Made by a program: the position numbers and the translations under genes | Shown: positions 35,297 to 44,147 of the stretch, piece after piece | How positions within the stretch are numbered: position 1 is the stretch's first letter | How the letters are laid out: the number at the start of each line of letters is the position of its first letter | Notes under the pieces: model-generated | What the model was told of the DNA's origin: nothing | The model's input: only the letters and a program-made list of their open reading frames with translations | Databases searched by the model: none | Assembly: GCA_046327915.1 (NCBI GenBank) | Contig: JAXLXO010000023.1 | Span: forward strand, 73,699-137,698 | DNA length: 64,000 nucleotides | DNA from: VGTK01 sp046327915 | GTDB lineage: Bacteria; Desulfobacterota; Binatia; UBA12015 | Direction of reading: 5' to 3'

Positions 35297-35905
35297 TCAC
35301 GGAGCGACTCCGGCGGCCGCCGCCGGCGCGGCGAAGGCACGCAGGCGGAAGATCGCCGCCGCGACGTTGTTGAACACCAGGCTGCCGATCTGGAGGACGT
35401 CCTCGCCGGGAAGCACGCGCGCGTACAGCGCGGACGTCGTGACCGTCATGCCGCCGATCTCCAGCGTACGCCGTTCGCCCGAGGCGAGCTCGATGGTCAC
35501 CGACGCCTGCGGCGGGTCGAGGCCGAAGTCGCTCATCGGCTTGCCGTCGGGCGCGAAGCGGTCGATCTCGGGCATGGTCACGACGTCGCCGACCAGCGTG
35601 TCGAGCGCCTGGTCGACGTCGGACGGCGCCGGGGTCGGCGCGCCGGGCTCCGCCGGGCTCGCTCCCGCGCCGAGCACGACCTCGTCGACCTGCCATCCTG
35701 CCGGCGTGCGGTGCGCGCGCAGAGCTCCCTGCCAGCTGGCGACCTCGATCGCACGCACGTCGGTCGCAGGGACGGCGAGGATCGGCGTCAGGTCCGCGCC
35801 GGGCGGCGGCGGTGGCGGCGGCTCGAGACGCCACGCGCTCCACGCGGCCGCGAGCGACACCGCGATCACCGCGAGCGAGACGAGACTCCGCCGGAGGGGC
35901 GACAT
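35297..35905 (-). CDS. DUF4340-type membrane-anchored protein of a gliding-ABC cassette
   Basis: 202 residues. A short cytoplasmic lead and a hydrophobic segment (VSLAVIAVSLAAAWSAW) anchor a periplasmic domain with the DUF4340 character: VDQALDTLVGDVVTMPEIDRF and ASGERRTLEIGGMTVTTSALYARV. Such proteins follow GldG-like proteins in many bacterial genomes. Its start is eight bases after the GldG-like gene's stop. A proline-rich linker follows the anchor. Confidence 0.75.
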   Translation of the reverse strand: MSPLRRSLVSLAVIAVSLAAAWSAWRLEPPPPPPPGADLTPILAVPATDVRAIEVASWQGALRAHRTPAGWQVDEVVLGAGASPAEPGAPTPAPSDVDQALDTLVGDVVTMPEIDRFAPDGKPMSDFGLDPPQASVTIELASGERRTLEIGGMTVTTSALYARVLPGEDVLQIGSLVFNNVAAAIFRLRAFAAPAAAAGVAP

Positions 35906-35913
35906 CGCGCGTC

Positions 35914-37272
35914 CTAGCGGCGGCGCCGGCGGCCGATCACCACCGCGATGCCGATCAGCAGCACGAGCGCCGGCTGCGCGACCACCGCGACGAGGAAGAT
36001 CGTCTGCGCGAGCTCGTCCGACACGTACATCGGCGACATCGGGCCGAGCTGCGTCGCCGCGGACTGAGGACGCGATCCCTCGGCGCCGGTCGGCACGAGC
36101 CAGCCGATGGTGTTGACCAGCAGGTTCTTGTTGCCCATCAGCGAGAAGAACGCGTCGCTCGCGAAGTCGGCGTCGCCGAGCAGCGCGAGACGGCCGGGCT
36201 TGTCCGAGTCCGGCGCGACGAGCGTCACGGCCATGATGCCGATCGGCCCCTGACGGTCGCGCTGCTCGTCGAACGTCACCTCGCCGGCGCGGGTGCGCGA
36301 CGCGTCCTGCGCGGCGAAGCTCTCCTTCGCGGTGCGCGCGACGATCGAGGGACCGCGCGTGACGTCGTCCTGGTGTCCCGGCGCGATGTCGATCGAGCGC
36401 GCGCGACCGAGCACCGACGGCGTGTCCATCGTGCGCACCGCCTCGTGGTCGCGGTAGTACGGCACCACGACGTTCGTCCCGTCGCTGCCGTAGACGCGGT
36501 TCGCGCGGTCGATCACGACGTCGTCGCCGAGTGCGAAGCCGTAGCCCGCGACCCACGCCTCGAGCCGCGGCAGCGCGATCGGGTCCACGACGACGAGCAC
36601 GGAGCCGCCGCGCTGCAGGTAGTCGCTGAGCGCGCGCAGCTCGCCCTCGGCGACGTCCGTCTCGGGTCCGGCGAGCACGACCGCGCTCGCGTCCGAAGGC
36701 ACGTCGGCGAGCTTCAGCAGCGACAGCGGGCGGATCTCGTAGCCCTCGTTGCGCAGCACCTGCGCGGCGCGCGCCCAGTTCTCGCCGGTGCCGGCGCCGA
36801 GCGAGCGCTCCTTGTGGCCGTCGAGGAAGTAGAGCACGCGCGCGCGCTCGGCGAGGATGCGGGCGATGCCGCCGGTGAGCGACTCCTCGCTGCCCGCGAA
36901 CACGACGACCTCGCGGCCCTCGTAGAACAGCACGGCGCGGTCGTAGTGGTCGACGCGGTGCTCCTTCGCGCGCGCCGGGTTGCGGTCGAGGTCGACCAAC
37001 TCGTAGCTCAGATTCGGGCTGTGGTCCTTCATCAGCTCGAGCAGGTCGCGCGAGCGCTGCCGCTCGCCGCGCTCGTAGTACAGGTCGATCTTCAGCGGTT
37101 GCTTGACCTCGGCGAGCACCGACAGCGTGTACGGCGACAGCGTGAGCATCTGCGTCGCGGTGAGGTCGACGCGGCGGTTGTAGAGGTCGGAGAACGACTG
37201 CAGCGCGACCGCGACCGCGAGCACGGCGGCGAGCGACAGCACGAACGCGATCAGGTTCGCGACGCGCTTCAC
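35914..37272 (-). CDS. GldG-like auxiliary protein of a gliding-type ABC transporter
   Basis: 452 residues, chosen to start at GTG 37272 because the resulting KRVANLIAFVLSLAAVLAV is the usual first helix. The family (COG3225) has N- and C-terminal membrane helices, the latter TIFLVAVVAQPALVLLIGIAVV, around a large periplasmic domain with VLYFLDGHKERSLG, and an earlier GTG at 37311 would overlap the permease. In the gliding machinery of Bacteroidetes GldG works with GldA and GldF; outside that phylum its role is unknown. It lies 28 bp after the permease gene. Confidence 0.82.
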   Translation of the reverse strand: MKRVANLIAFVLSLAAVLAVAVALQSFSDLYNRRVDLTATQMLTLSPYTLSVLAEVKQPLKIDLYYERGERQRSRDLLELMKDHSPNLSYELVDLDRNPARAKEHRVDHYDRAVLFYEGREVVVFAGSEESLTGGIARILAERARVLYFLDGHKERSLGAGTGENWARAAQVLRNEGYEIRPLSLLKLADVPSDASAVVLAGPETDVAEGELRALSDYLQRGGSVLVVVDPIALPRLEAWVAGYGFALGDDVVIDRANRVYGSDGTNVVVPYYRDHEAVRTMDTPSVLGRARSIDIAPGHQDDVTRGPSIVARTAKESFAAQDASRTRAGEVTFDEQRDRQGPIGIMAVTLVAPDSDKPGRLALLGDADFASDAFFSLMGNKNLLVNTIGWLVPTGAEGSRPQSAATQLGPMSPMYVSDELAQTIFLVAVVAQPALVLLIGIAVVIGRRRRR

Positions 37273-37300
37273 GCAGCACCCCGGGCCGTCGCCGCGCGCA

Positions 37301-38034
<734 letters not shown>

Positions 38035-38038
<4 letters not shown>

Positions 38039-38973
38039 GCCGCACCCTCCGCGGGCGCATCGCCGAGCTGCACCAGGCGCAGGAAGATCTCCTCGAGCGA
38101 CAGCGACTCGCGCGACAGCTCGAGCAGCAGGAAGCCGCGCTCGGTGACCGCGCGGGAGACTTCCCGGACGACGCCTTCGTCGCGCGCGTGGAAGCGGAAC
38201 CGTCCGTCGACGACCGCGAGGTCGTGCACGCCGGGGATCATCGACAGCAGCGCGCGCAGCTCGCTCTCGGGCGCCTCGGCGCGCAGGTGCACGGTGACCG
38301 CGCCCTCGATGCGGCGCGCGAGCCCCTCCGGACGGTCCTCCGCCACCACGCGTCCGCGGTTGATGATCACCACGCGCTGCGCGACCTGGCTGACCTCGGA
38401 CAGGATGTGGCTCGAGAAGATGATCGTGCGCTGGCCGCGCAGGCTCTTCACCAGCTCGCGGATCTCGGCCACCTGCTCGGGGTCGAGGCCCGAGGTCGGC
38501 TCGTCGAGGATCAGCACCTGCGGGTCGCCGAGCAGCGCCTGCGCGAGCCCGACGCGCTGCCGGAAGCCCTTGCTGAGCTTGCCGACGAGGCGGCGGCGCA
38601 TCTCGCCGAGCGTCGTCGCGCGGATCACGCGCTCGACCTCCGCGCGGCGCGCCGCGCGCGGCAGGCGCTTCGCCCGGGCGACGAACGCCAGATACTCCTC
38701 GACGCTCATCTCCGGGTAGTACGGCGCGTTCTCGGGGAAGTAGCCGACCAGGCGGCGCGTCGCGTTCGGGTCGCGCTGCACGTCGTGGCCGCCGACGCGG
38801 ACGCTGCCCGACGTCGGCGGGAAGATGCCCGCGATGACCCGCATCGTGGTCGTCTTGCCGGCGCCGTTCGGACCGAGAAAGCCGACGCACTCGCCCGGCG
38901 CGATCGTGAAGCTCACGTCCCGCACCGCGGTGAAGTCGCCGAACTCCTTGGTGAGATGCGCTACCTCGATCAT
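38035..38973 (-). CDS. ABC transporter ATP-binding protein (GldA-like)
   Basis: 312 residues with Walker A GPNGAGKTT, signature LSKGFRQR, Walker B VLILDEPTSGLD and the switch histidine in SSHILSE. The C-terminal 90 residues after the nucleotide-binding domain (VTVHLRAEAPESELRALL) form the small regulatory extension seen in GldA/CcmA-type ATPases. It is the first gene of a cassette that runs through to about 35297 and possibly to 32192. Confidence 0.93.
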
Positions 38974-39082
38974 GCGCGCGGGGCAGCGTTATGCCGTTCG
39001 CGGGCGGCGGGCAAGCGGCGGCGCGACATGCGGAGCCTGCCTGGCCCCGAAGCGTGCGGCAGGAGCGAAGCGACCCGCGGGG

Positions 39083-39136
39083 AGTGAGGCCCCGCGCGGC
39101 TTTGCCGCGTGGGGCGAGGGGTCGCGTGACCCCTCG
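39083..39136. terminator. two adjoining GC-rich hairpins between dehydrogenase and ABC genes
   Basis: ccccgcgcggc and gccgcgtgggg with loop ttt (39090-39114, one wobble), then the perfect 9 bp pair cgaggggtc and gacccctcg (39115-39136), directly after the TAA of the minus-strand dehydrogenase gene. It is one of several related intergenic hairpins in this window and is probably a terminator for that gene. Confidence 0.6.
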
Positions 39137-40153
39137 TTACGATAGCTTCAGCTTGGGCAGGACGTCGGGGTTGGCGAGGAACGGCGGACGCTCGCCGCGC
39201 AGGAACGTCTCGATCGACTCGCACATCATCTCGCCCTGGTGGACGATGACGTCGGTGGTCGCCCCGCCGATGTGAGGCGTCGCGATCACGTTCGGCAGGA
39301 CCACGAAGCGGTTGTCCGGCTGCACGGGCTCGTTCCAGAACACGTCCATCGCGGCGCCCTTGATCCGGCCCGACTTGACGGCTTCGTAGAGTGGCTCCTC
39401 CTCCACTGCCGCGGCGCGCGCGGTGTTGATGAAGTAGACGCCCTCCTTCAGCAAACCGAGCTCGCGCGCGCCGATCATGTTCTTCGTCTGCTCGACGTCG
39501 GGCACGTGGATGGTCAGGAAGTCCGCCGCGCGCAGCACGTCGTCGAGCTCGCCGCGCTGCACGCCCAGCTTCTCGAAGACCTCGGTCTTCGCGTACGGAT
39601 CGTAGGCGATCGCCTTCGCGCCGAACGCGAGCACGCGCTTCGCGACCCGCTGCCCGATCGCGCCGAAGCCGACCAGGCCGACCGTGCGGCCGTACAGCTC
39701 CACGCCGGTCATCGCCTCGTACATCTTCAGGAAGTCGCCGGCGCCGCCGAAGCGGTTGGCGCCGTTCTTGACGAAGCTGACCGCGTCGTAGACGTGGCGC
39801 GCGAGCGTGAGCATGAAGCAGAGCGAGAGATCGGCCACGGCGTCGGCGTTGCGCGCCGGCGTGTGGAAGACCGGGATGCCCTTCTGCGTCGCGAGCGGGA
39901 GGTCGATGTTCACCGGCTCGCCGCGGCAGCAGCCGATCAGCTTGACGTCCACCGTGTCGAGCACCTCGGCGTGCACGAGGTCGATCTCGCACAGGATGAC
40001 GTCGCAGCCCTCTTCCTTCAGGCGCTGCGCGAACTGCTTGCCGTCGAAGAAGATGTTCTTCGTGACGCGCCAGTCCTCGACGTGCACGTCCATGTGCTTC
40101 TTGATGCGTGCGAGGCTGGTCGCATCGAACGACGCGGTGACGAACGCCTTCAC
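39137..40153 (-). CDS. D-isomer-specific 2-hydroxyacid dehydrogenase (SerA/PGDH-like)
   Basis: 338 residues. The NAD site is VGLVGFGAIGQRVAKR, and the catalytic Arg-Glu-His set is in INTARAAAV, DVFWNEPV and ATPHIGGATTD. It resembles phosphoglycerate dehydrogenase-type enzymes without the regulatory ACT domain. Substrate unclear: glycerate, hydroxypyruvate and 3-phosphoglycerate dehydrogenases all look like this. It is 27 bp downstream of the TetR-type regulator, in an operon with it and the coiled-coil gene, so it may be the regulated function. Confidence 0.85.
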   Translation of the reverse strand: MKAFVTASFDATSLARIKKHMDVHVEDWRVTKNIFFDGKQFAQRLKEEGCDVILCEIDLVHAEVLDTVDVKLIGCCRGEPVNIDLPLATQKGIPVFHTPARNADAVADLSLCFMLTLARHVYDAVSFVKNGANRFGGAGDFLKMYEAMTGVELYGRTVGLVGFGAIGQRVAKRVLAFGAKAIAYDPYAKTEVFEKLGVQRGELDDVLRAADFLTIHVPDVEQTKNMIGARELGLLKEGVYFINTARAAAVEEEPLYEAVKSGRIKGAAMDVFWNEPVQPDNRFVVLPNVIATPHIGGATTDVIVHQGEMMCESIETFLRGERPPFLANPDVLPKLKLS

Positions 40154-40180
40154 GGGCGGAACTCCCTTGCGATGAAGCTG

Positions 40181-40858
40181 CTACGAGCGCTGGGAATCGA
40201 CGCCGAGCAGCGTGAGAACGAGCTGGATCACCTGCCGGCGCACCCGGGCGCGAACGCCGGGATCCTGCACGGTGCCACCGAGCAGGCCTTCGACGAAGGG
40301 GCTCTCGAGCATCGACATGAAGAGCACCGACTGCACCGCCAGCATGAAGAACGACACGTCCTTCTCCGGCAGGCGGTCGGGTGCGAAGCTGCGCACCCAG
40401 TCCGAGAAGACCTTGAGCGCCGGACCGACCGACTCGCGCATCGCCGACTTCTCGACCGGCTCTGTCTCCATCATGCGGCGCATGAGCAGCTTCGGAATGG
40501 TCGGATTCTCGATGTAGAAATCGAACGTGACGCCCATCGCGCGCTCGATCACGGCACGCGCGTCCTCTTCGGACTTCGGCGTCGCGACCTCGCCCTTCAG
40601 GAGATCGACCAGCTGCTGGAAGATGCGCTCGAAGATCGCGAGGTAGAGCGTCTCCTTCGACTCCCAGTGGTAGTGCAGGCTCGAGATGTTGACCTCGGCG
40701 CGCGCGGCGATCTCGCGCGTCGACGCGCCCTCGAAGCCCTTCGCGGCGAAGACCTCCTGCGCGGCGTCGAGGATGCGCGCCTTGGTCGAGCCGGGCGCCT
40801 CGCGAACCTTGTCGAGCGCCGACTTGACCGACACGACGGGCCGGACCGGACCGCTCAC
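40181..40858 (-). CDS. TetR/AcrR family transcriptional regulator
   Basis: 225 residues from GTG 40858, four bases into the coiled-coil gene (GTGA at 40855-40858). The helix-turn-helix is at about residues 20-65: TKARILDAAQEVFAAKGFEGASTREIAARAEVNISSLHYHW, with the usual TTRxIA-like core, followed by an all-helical ligand domain (FQQLVDLL, FFMLAVQSVL). It probably represses itself and the dehydrogenase gene 27 bp downstream. No operator was found by eye. A longer frame to 40993 exists but is arginine-rich and outside the homologous region. Confidence 0.88.
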   Translation of the reverse strand: MSGPVRPVVSVKSALDKVREAPGSTKARILDAAQEVFAAKGFEGASTREIAARAEVNISSLHYHWESKETLYLAIFERIFQQLVDLLKGEVATPKSEEDARAVIERAMGVTFDFYIENPTIPKLLMRRMMETEPVEKSAMRESVGPALKVFSDWVRSFAPDRLPEKDVSFFMLAVQSVLFMSMLESPFVEGLLGGTVQDPGVRARVRRQVIQLVLTLLGVDSQRS

Positions 40859-41427
40859 CGCACGCTCTCGAGTCTCGCGCCGGCAGCGGCCGCCGCCGCC
40901 GCGGCCATCGCGGTCTTCGAGGCGGTGCCCCGGCCGCTCGAGCTGCGCAGCTTCGCGACCTCGGCCTCGAGCTGCTTGCGCTCCGCGAGCCACGACTGCT
41001 CGAGCTCGGCGAGCTTCATGTCGCGCACGCGCAGCTCGGTCTCGAGCATCGGGACGCGGTCGATGAGATGCTTGATCTGCCCGATCTCCTGCACGAGCAG
41101 CGTGAGCTGCGCCTCGAGGGTCTCGTTCTCGCGCCGCAGCGCCGCGGTCGCGCGATTGACGGCGCGGCTGCGCTTCGCGTCGGCGTCGTTCGCCTTCTCT
41201 TCGGCGGTGGCGAGCGCGCGCTTCAGCGCGCGGATCTCGCGCTCGAGGGCCGCGACGTCGGGCTCGGGAGCCGTCTTGGCGACCGGGGCCGGCGCTTGTG
41301 TCGCGGCTGCGACCGGCACCGGCTTCCGGCGAACGGCCTCGCTCGCGGCCCGCGTCGCGACGGTCTTGCCGTCACGCTTCGCGGCCGCGGCGCGCTTCCT
41401 GCGCCGACGACTCCTGGACCCCGACAT
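40855..41427 (-). CDS. coiled-coil protein of unknown function, basic N-terminus
   Basis: 190 residues from ATG 41427. A very basic start (MSGSRSRRRRKRAAAAKR) is followed by an Ala/Pro-rich linker and a coiled coil from about residue 60 to 165 with heptads (LEREIRALKRAL, LRRENETLEAQLTLL, LETELRVRDMKLAELEQSW). The end is alanine-rich. No domain recognised. The start resembles nucleic-acid-binding tails. It is translationally coupled to the TetR gene and so could be cotranscribed as a partner, but nothing shows this directly. Confidence 0.62.
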   Translation of the reverse strand: MSGSRSRRRRKRAAAAKRDGKTVATRAASEAVRRKPVPVAAATQAPAPVAKTAPEPDVAALEREIRALKRALATAEEKANDADAKRSRAVNRATAALRRENETLEAQLTLLVQEIGQIKHLIDRVPMLETELRVRDMKLAELEQSWLAERKQLEAEVAKLRSSSGRGTASKTAMAAAAAAAAGARLESVR

Positions 41428-41503
41428 GCGGGCGTTTTCATAGCCTCGCTCGACTGCGCACCGCAAGGCAAACGAGGTCGCCGAGCGAGGCGCCGTCCCG
41501 CTC

Positions 41504-41528
41504 CTCCACGCGGCGAAGCCGCGCGGAG
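41504..41528. repeat. intergenic hairpin of the same family as at 39.1 kb
   Basis: ctccacgcggc, loop gaa, gccgcgcggag. The stem pairs at 10 of 11 positions with one G-T wobble in the same place as the 39.1 kb stem. It lies between the acyltransferase stop and the coiled-coil start, inside a 174 bp gap. The bases read on the other strand match the 39.1 kb copy (tgaggc, gcgcggctt, gccgcgtgg). Confidence 0.55.
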
Positions 41529-41601
41529 CCTCATCACCCCGCTCGCTGGCGCCCGGCCGCGCGCTCCGCACGCGGAGGCTCCTCGGGAACCGGGCTCGAT
41601 C

Positions 41602-42525
41602 TCAGCCCAGGCGCCACCGCCGGTGCATCCAGAGCCACTGGTCGGGGTGCTGGCGCACCACCTCCTCGAACTCCAGATTGACCCGCGTCATCACCTCGCG
41701 CAGCACCGTCTCGCTGCGCGTCGGCGGCGGCGGCTCGATCGGCGGCCGCACGAGGATGTCGTGGTTGATGCTCTCGCCGCGCCGCACCAGCACCGCGACG
41801 GACAGCGGCGCGCGCGTCAGCTGCGAGATCCGAACCGGCGCGGTGGTGGTCGCGCACAGGCGACCGAAGAACGGGATCGGGGTGCCCTGCGTGCCGATCG
41901 CGTGCTGGTCGATCGGGATCGCGACCACCTCGTCGGCGCGCAGCAGGCGCAGGATCTCGCGCGCGGCGGCGTGCTTGTAGATGACGTCGGTCCCGGCGCG
42001 GGAGCGCAGCTCGATCAGCAGGTCGTCCACCTTCGGGTTCTTGAGCGCGCGGTGGACGATGTGGATCGGGTACCCCATCAGGCCCTGCGCCTGCGCGAAC
42101 AGCTCCCAGTTGCCGAAGTGGCCGGTCGTGATGATCTGGCGCTTCCCGCCGACGATCGTCCGCCAATGCTGCTCGGACTCGGGGGTCGCGAAGCCGATGC
42201 GCTCGCGGATGTTGCCCGGACGGAGGTCGTCGAACCACGCCACCTCCGCGACGAGTCGACCGAGACTGCGGAACGAGCCGCGCAGGACCTCGCGCCGCCA
42301 CGCATCGTCGCGCTCGGGGAACGCGCGCTCGAGATTGTCCATCCCGATGTGGCGCAGACGCGCCGACATGAGCACCCCCGCGCCGACGATCTTCGCCATG
42401 AGGTCGCTCGAGCGCTCGAGCGGCATCGCGCGCAACCCCGCGAGCAGCGTCCTGAGGCCGAAGTACTCGACGCTCTGGCGCGCCGGCGACAGCGGCTTCT
42501 TGTGACGTCGCCGAACGGCGCTCAT
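41602..42525 (-). CDS. lysophospholipid/lipid A acyltransferase (LpxL/HtrB family)
   Basis: 307 residues. The Hx4E-type site is TTGHFGNWELF, with IPIDQHAIGTQG as the FPEGTR-like region and HPDQWLWMHRRW at the C-terminus, the signature ending of lauroyl/KDO2-lipid IVA acyltransferases. A membrane-associated enzyme, acyl-ACP or acyl-CoA to a lipid acceptor. Its presence fits an outer membrane with lipid A, although no other lpx gene is in view. Confidence 0.87.
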   Translation of the reverse strand: MSAVRRRHKKPLSPARQSVEYFGLRTLLAGLRAMPLERSSDLMAKIVGAGVLMSARLRHIGMDNLERAFPERDDAWRREVLRGSFRSLGRLVAEVAWFDDLRPGNIRERIGFATPESEQHWRTIVGGKRQIITTGHFGNWELFAQAQGLMGYPIHIVHRALKNPKVDDLLIELRSRAGTDVIYKHAAAREILRLLRADEVVAIPIDQHAIGTQGTPIPFFGRLCATTTAPVRISQLTRAPLSVAVLVRRGESINHDILVRPPIEPPPPTRSETVLREVMTRVNLEFEEVVRQHPDQWLWMHRRWRLG

Positions 42526-42653
42526 GCCCGTGCCTCCGCCGGACCGTTCCCCTCGTCACGAAGCACGCGCCGTCCTCTCCTCTCCGCCAATCGCCGCATC
42601 ACGGTCCCTCAATTGCCGATCGCAGGGCCTCGGGCTATGAGCAAGTGGTGTCC

Positions 42654-42836
42654 ATGGGGACCTTGCAGCGAAGGCGCCGCCCGACCTTCGATCGCTGGCT
42701 GCCTGCGTTGCTGATCGCAACCTCGCTCGTGCTGCAGGGTTGTCCCGTGACGCCGCTCCTCGGCTCCAAGTCCCCCGCCGGCGACGATCCGGGCCCGCCG
42801 ACGGTGTTCGACCCCACCATGCTCGACCGGGGTTGA
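42654..42836 (+). CDS. small lipoprotein
   Basis: 60 residues from ATG 42654 (GTG codons at 42645 and 42648 are alternatives). Basic lead, hydrophobic stretch and lipobox: LLIATSLVLQGC, so Cys would be lipidated at about residue 30. The mature part (PVTPLLGSKSPAGDDPGPP) is disordered and ends in TMLDRG. Too short to assign; it may be an entericidin-like or another small envelope peptide. It converges on the PHP gene with a strong hairpin between. Confidence 0.5.
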   Translation: MGTLQRRRRPTFDRWLPALLIATSLVLQGCPVTPLLGSKSPAGDDPGPPTVFDPTMLDRG

Positions 42837-42856
42837 GCAGGCGTCAAGACACGATC

Positions 42857-42889
42857 TGTCGCGGCCCGCGCCCCTTCGCGCGGCCGCGA
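42857..42889. terminator. GC-rich hairpin between lipoprotein and PHP genes
   Basis: gtcgcggcc and ggccgcgac pair perfectly over 9 bp, with an inner gcgc pair one bulge away and a cccttc-type loop. It separates two convergent genes and is probably a terminator for both. No T-run. Confidence 0.6.
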
Positions 42890-42891
42890 CG

Positions 42892-43563
42892 TCAGCCCGC
42901 CTGATCCTGCGCCGGCTGGGCAGCGGCGCGCTGCCGGAAGTCGACCGCGCGGTACGCGCCGGCCTTGAGTGCCGCGACCAGCGCTTCCTCGTCCTCGATG
43001 TCGTGGTCGAACTCGGTCGCGCACACGCCGATGAAGCTCACCAGGTGCGAGTCGCTGCCGCCGAAGCCGTGGTAGCCGTACTGCGCCATCAGATCCTTGA
43101 CGCGCTCGTTCTCCATCGCCTTGCTGCCGCCGTTCAGCGCCTCGACCGCGACCACGCCCTCGAGCGGCGGCTTGTTCTCGTAGTGCGCGCACAGCCCGAC
43201 GTTGACCCGTCCCGGATGGCACGGAGTCGCGAGGCCGCCCATGCGCTCGACCTCGGTGACGACCTCCTGCGCGGGCAGGCGGACGTTCGTGAAGTCGAAG
43301 CGGCGCAGGATGTCGGCGTTCACGCCGAACACCAGGATGTGGCCGTACTCGGTCTCGACCTCGGCGCCGCGCAGGATGCGCAGCCCGTACTTGTCCTCGA
43401 GGTCGCGATATTCCGCGTGCGGGTCGAACTTGCGGTGCTCGGTGAGCACGAAGCCGTCGAGCGGACGCTCGGCGCGCTTGCGCTGCAGGATCTTCAGGTA
43501 GGCCTCGACGGGAGCTCTGCTGTCGTCGCTGGCCTCCGAGTGCAGATGCAGGTCCAATATCAT
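42892..43563 (-). CDS. PHP-domain metal-dependent phosphoesterase
   Basis: 223 residues with the four PHP motifs: HLHSEASDDS at the N-terminus, TEHRKFD, GAEVETEYGH, and late CHPGR and GGSDSH. The His/Asp/Glu set binds two or three metals. It has no polymerase or histidinol phosphatase fusion, so the likely role is a free phosphoesterase (histidinol-phosphatase-like or tRNA/cyclic-nucleotide-directed); the target is unknown. Its gene stands between two hairpins and away from the thiolase module by about 150 bp. Confidence 0.9.
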   Translation of the reverse strand: MILDLHLHSEASDDSRAPVEAYLKILQRKRAERPLDGFVLTEHRKFDPHAEYRDLEDKYGLRILRGAEVETEYGHILVFGVNADILRRFDFTNVRLPAQEVVTEVERMGGLATPCHPGRVNVGLCAHYENKPPLEGVVAVEALNGGSKAMENERVKDLMAQYGYHGFGGSDSHLVSFIGVCATEFDHDIEDEEALVAALKAGAYRAVDFRQRAAAQPAQDQAG

Positions 43564-43633
43564 CTCGCCCCCGTGCGCTGCTCGGCGTGCGCGCTCCGCG
43601 CGCTCGCCTGCGCTGCTCCGATGGGCCTCGTCG

Positions 43634-43650
43634 CCGCGGCGAAGCCGCGG
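43634..43650. repeat. intergenic hairpin with GAA loop
   Basis: ccgcggc, gaa, gccgcgg, a perfect 7 bp stem, flanked by cctcgtcg and ctcctcgc. It shares the GCGGC(GAA)GCCGC core with the hairpins at 39.1 and 41.5 kb. It lies in the 151 bp between the PHP gene and the DUF35 gene of module 2. Confidence 0.5.
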
Positions 43651-43714
43651 CTCCTCGCTTGGCTGTTCATGCTTCCTCGCGCTGGACGCCCCGGAGGGTC
43701 GCCCGCGTCTGTCG

Positions 43715-44134
43715 TCAGCTCGCGACCGGCTTGAAGCGCGGGATCGCGATCTCGTCGTTCACGTCCTCGAAGGTCACCTCGACGGGCATGCCGATCGTCA
43801 CCTCGTCCGGCTTGCAGCCGACGACGTTGGTGAGCATCTGCGGGCCCTCGTCGAGTCTCACGTACGCGAGCACGTAGGGCAACTCTTCCCGGAAGCCGGG
43901 CGCCTGGTTCTGGTACGTGACGGTGAAGGTGTAGACCGTGCCGCGGCCGCTCATCTTCTCCCAGCGGACCTCGGACGACAGACACTCCGGGCAGACGGCG
44001 CGCGGGTAGTAGCGCAGCGTCCCGCACTGGCCGCAGCGCTGCAGGACCAGCTCGTGCCGCCGGCAGGCCTCCCAGTAGCCGCGCGTCTCCTCGTCGATGC
44101 GCGGAACCGGCTTCTTGTACGCATTCTCGGCCAT
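43715..44134 (-). CDS. DUF35 Zn-ribbon/OB-fold protein, module 2
   Basis: 139 residues. The rubredoxin-like ribbon is QRCGQCGTLRYYPRAVCPECLS (two CxxC pairs, about residues 34-57), then an OB fold with GRGTVYTFTVTYQNQ. DUF35 proteins bind acyl-CoA near a partner thiolase and form part of its active site in steroid side-chain aldolases and in archaeal acyl-CoA complexes. It follows the thiolase-2 gene by 13 bp on the same strand, as in ltp2-chsH2-type pairs. Confidence 0.88.
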   Translation of the reverse strand: MAENAYKKPVPRIDEETRGYWEACRRHELVLQRCGQCGTLRYYPRAVCPECLSSEVRWEKMSGRGTVYTFTVTYQNQAPGFREELPYVLAYVRLDEGPQMLTNVVGCKPDEVTIGMPVEVTFEDVNDEIAIPRFKPVAS

Positions 44135-44147
44135 ACTCCGCCCCGCC

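Noticed and set aside
39239..41443. 734-codon plus-strand frame opposite the dehydrogenase, TetR and coiled-coil genes
   Set aside because: Low-complexity Arg/Ala/Glu composition, opposite three recognisable genes. It is an effect of codon bias.
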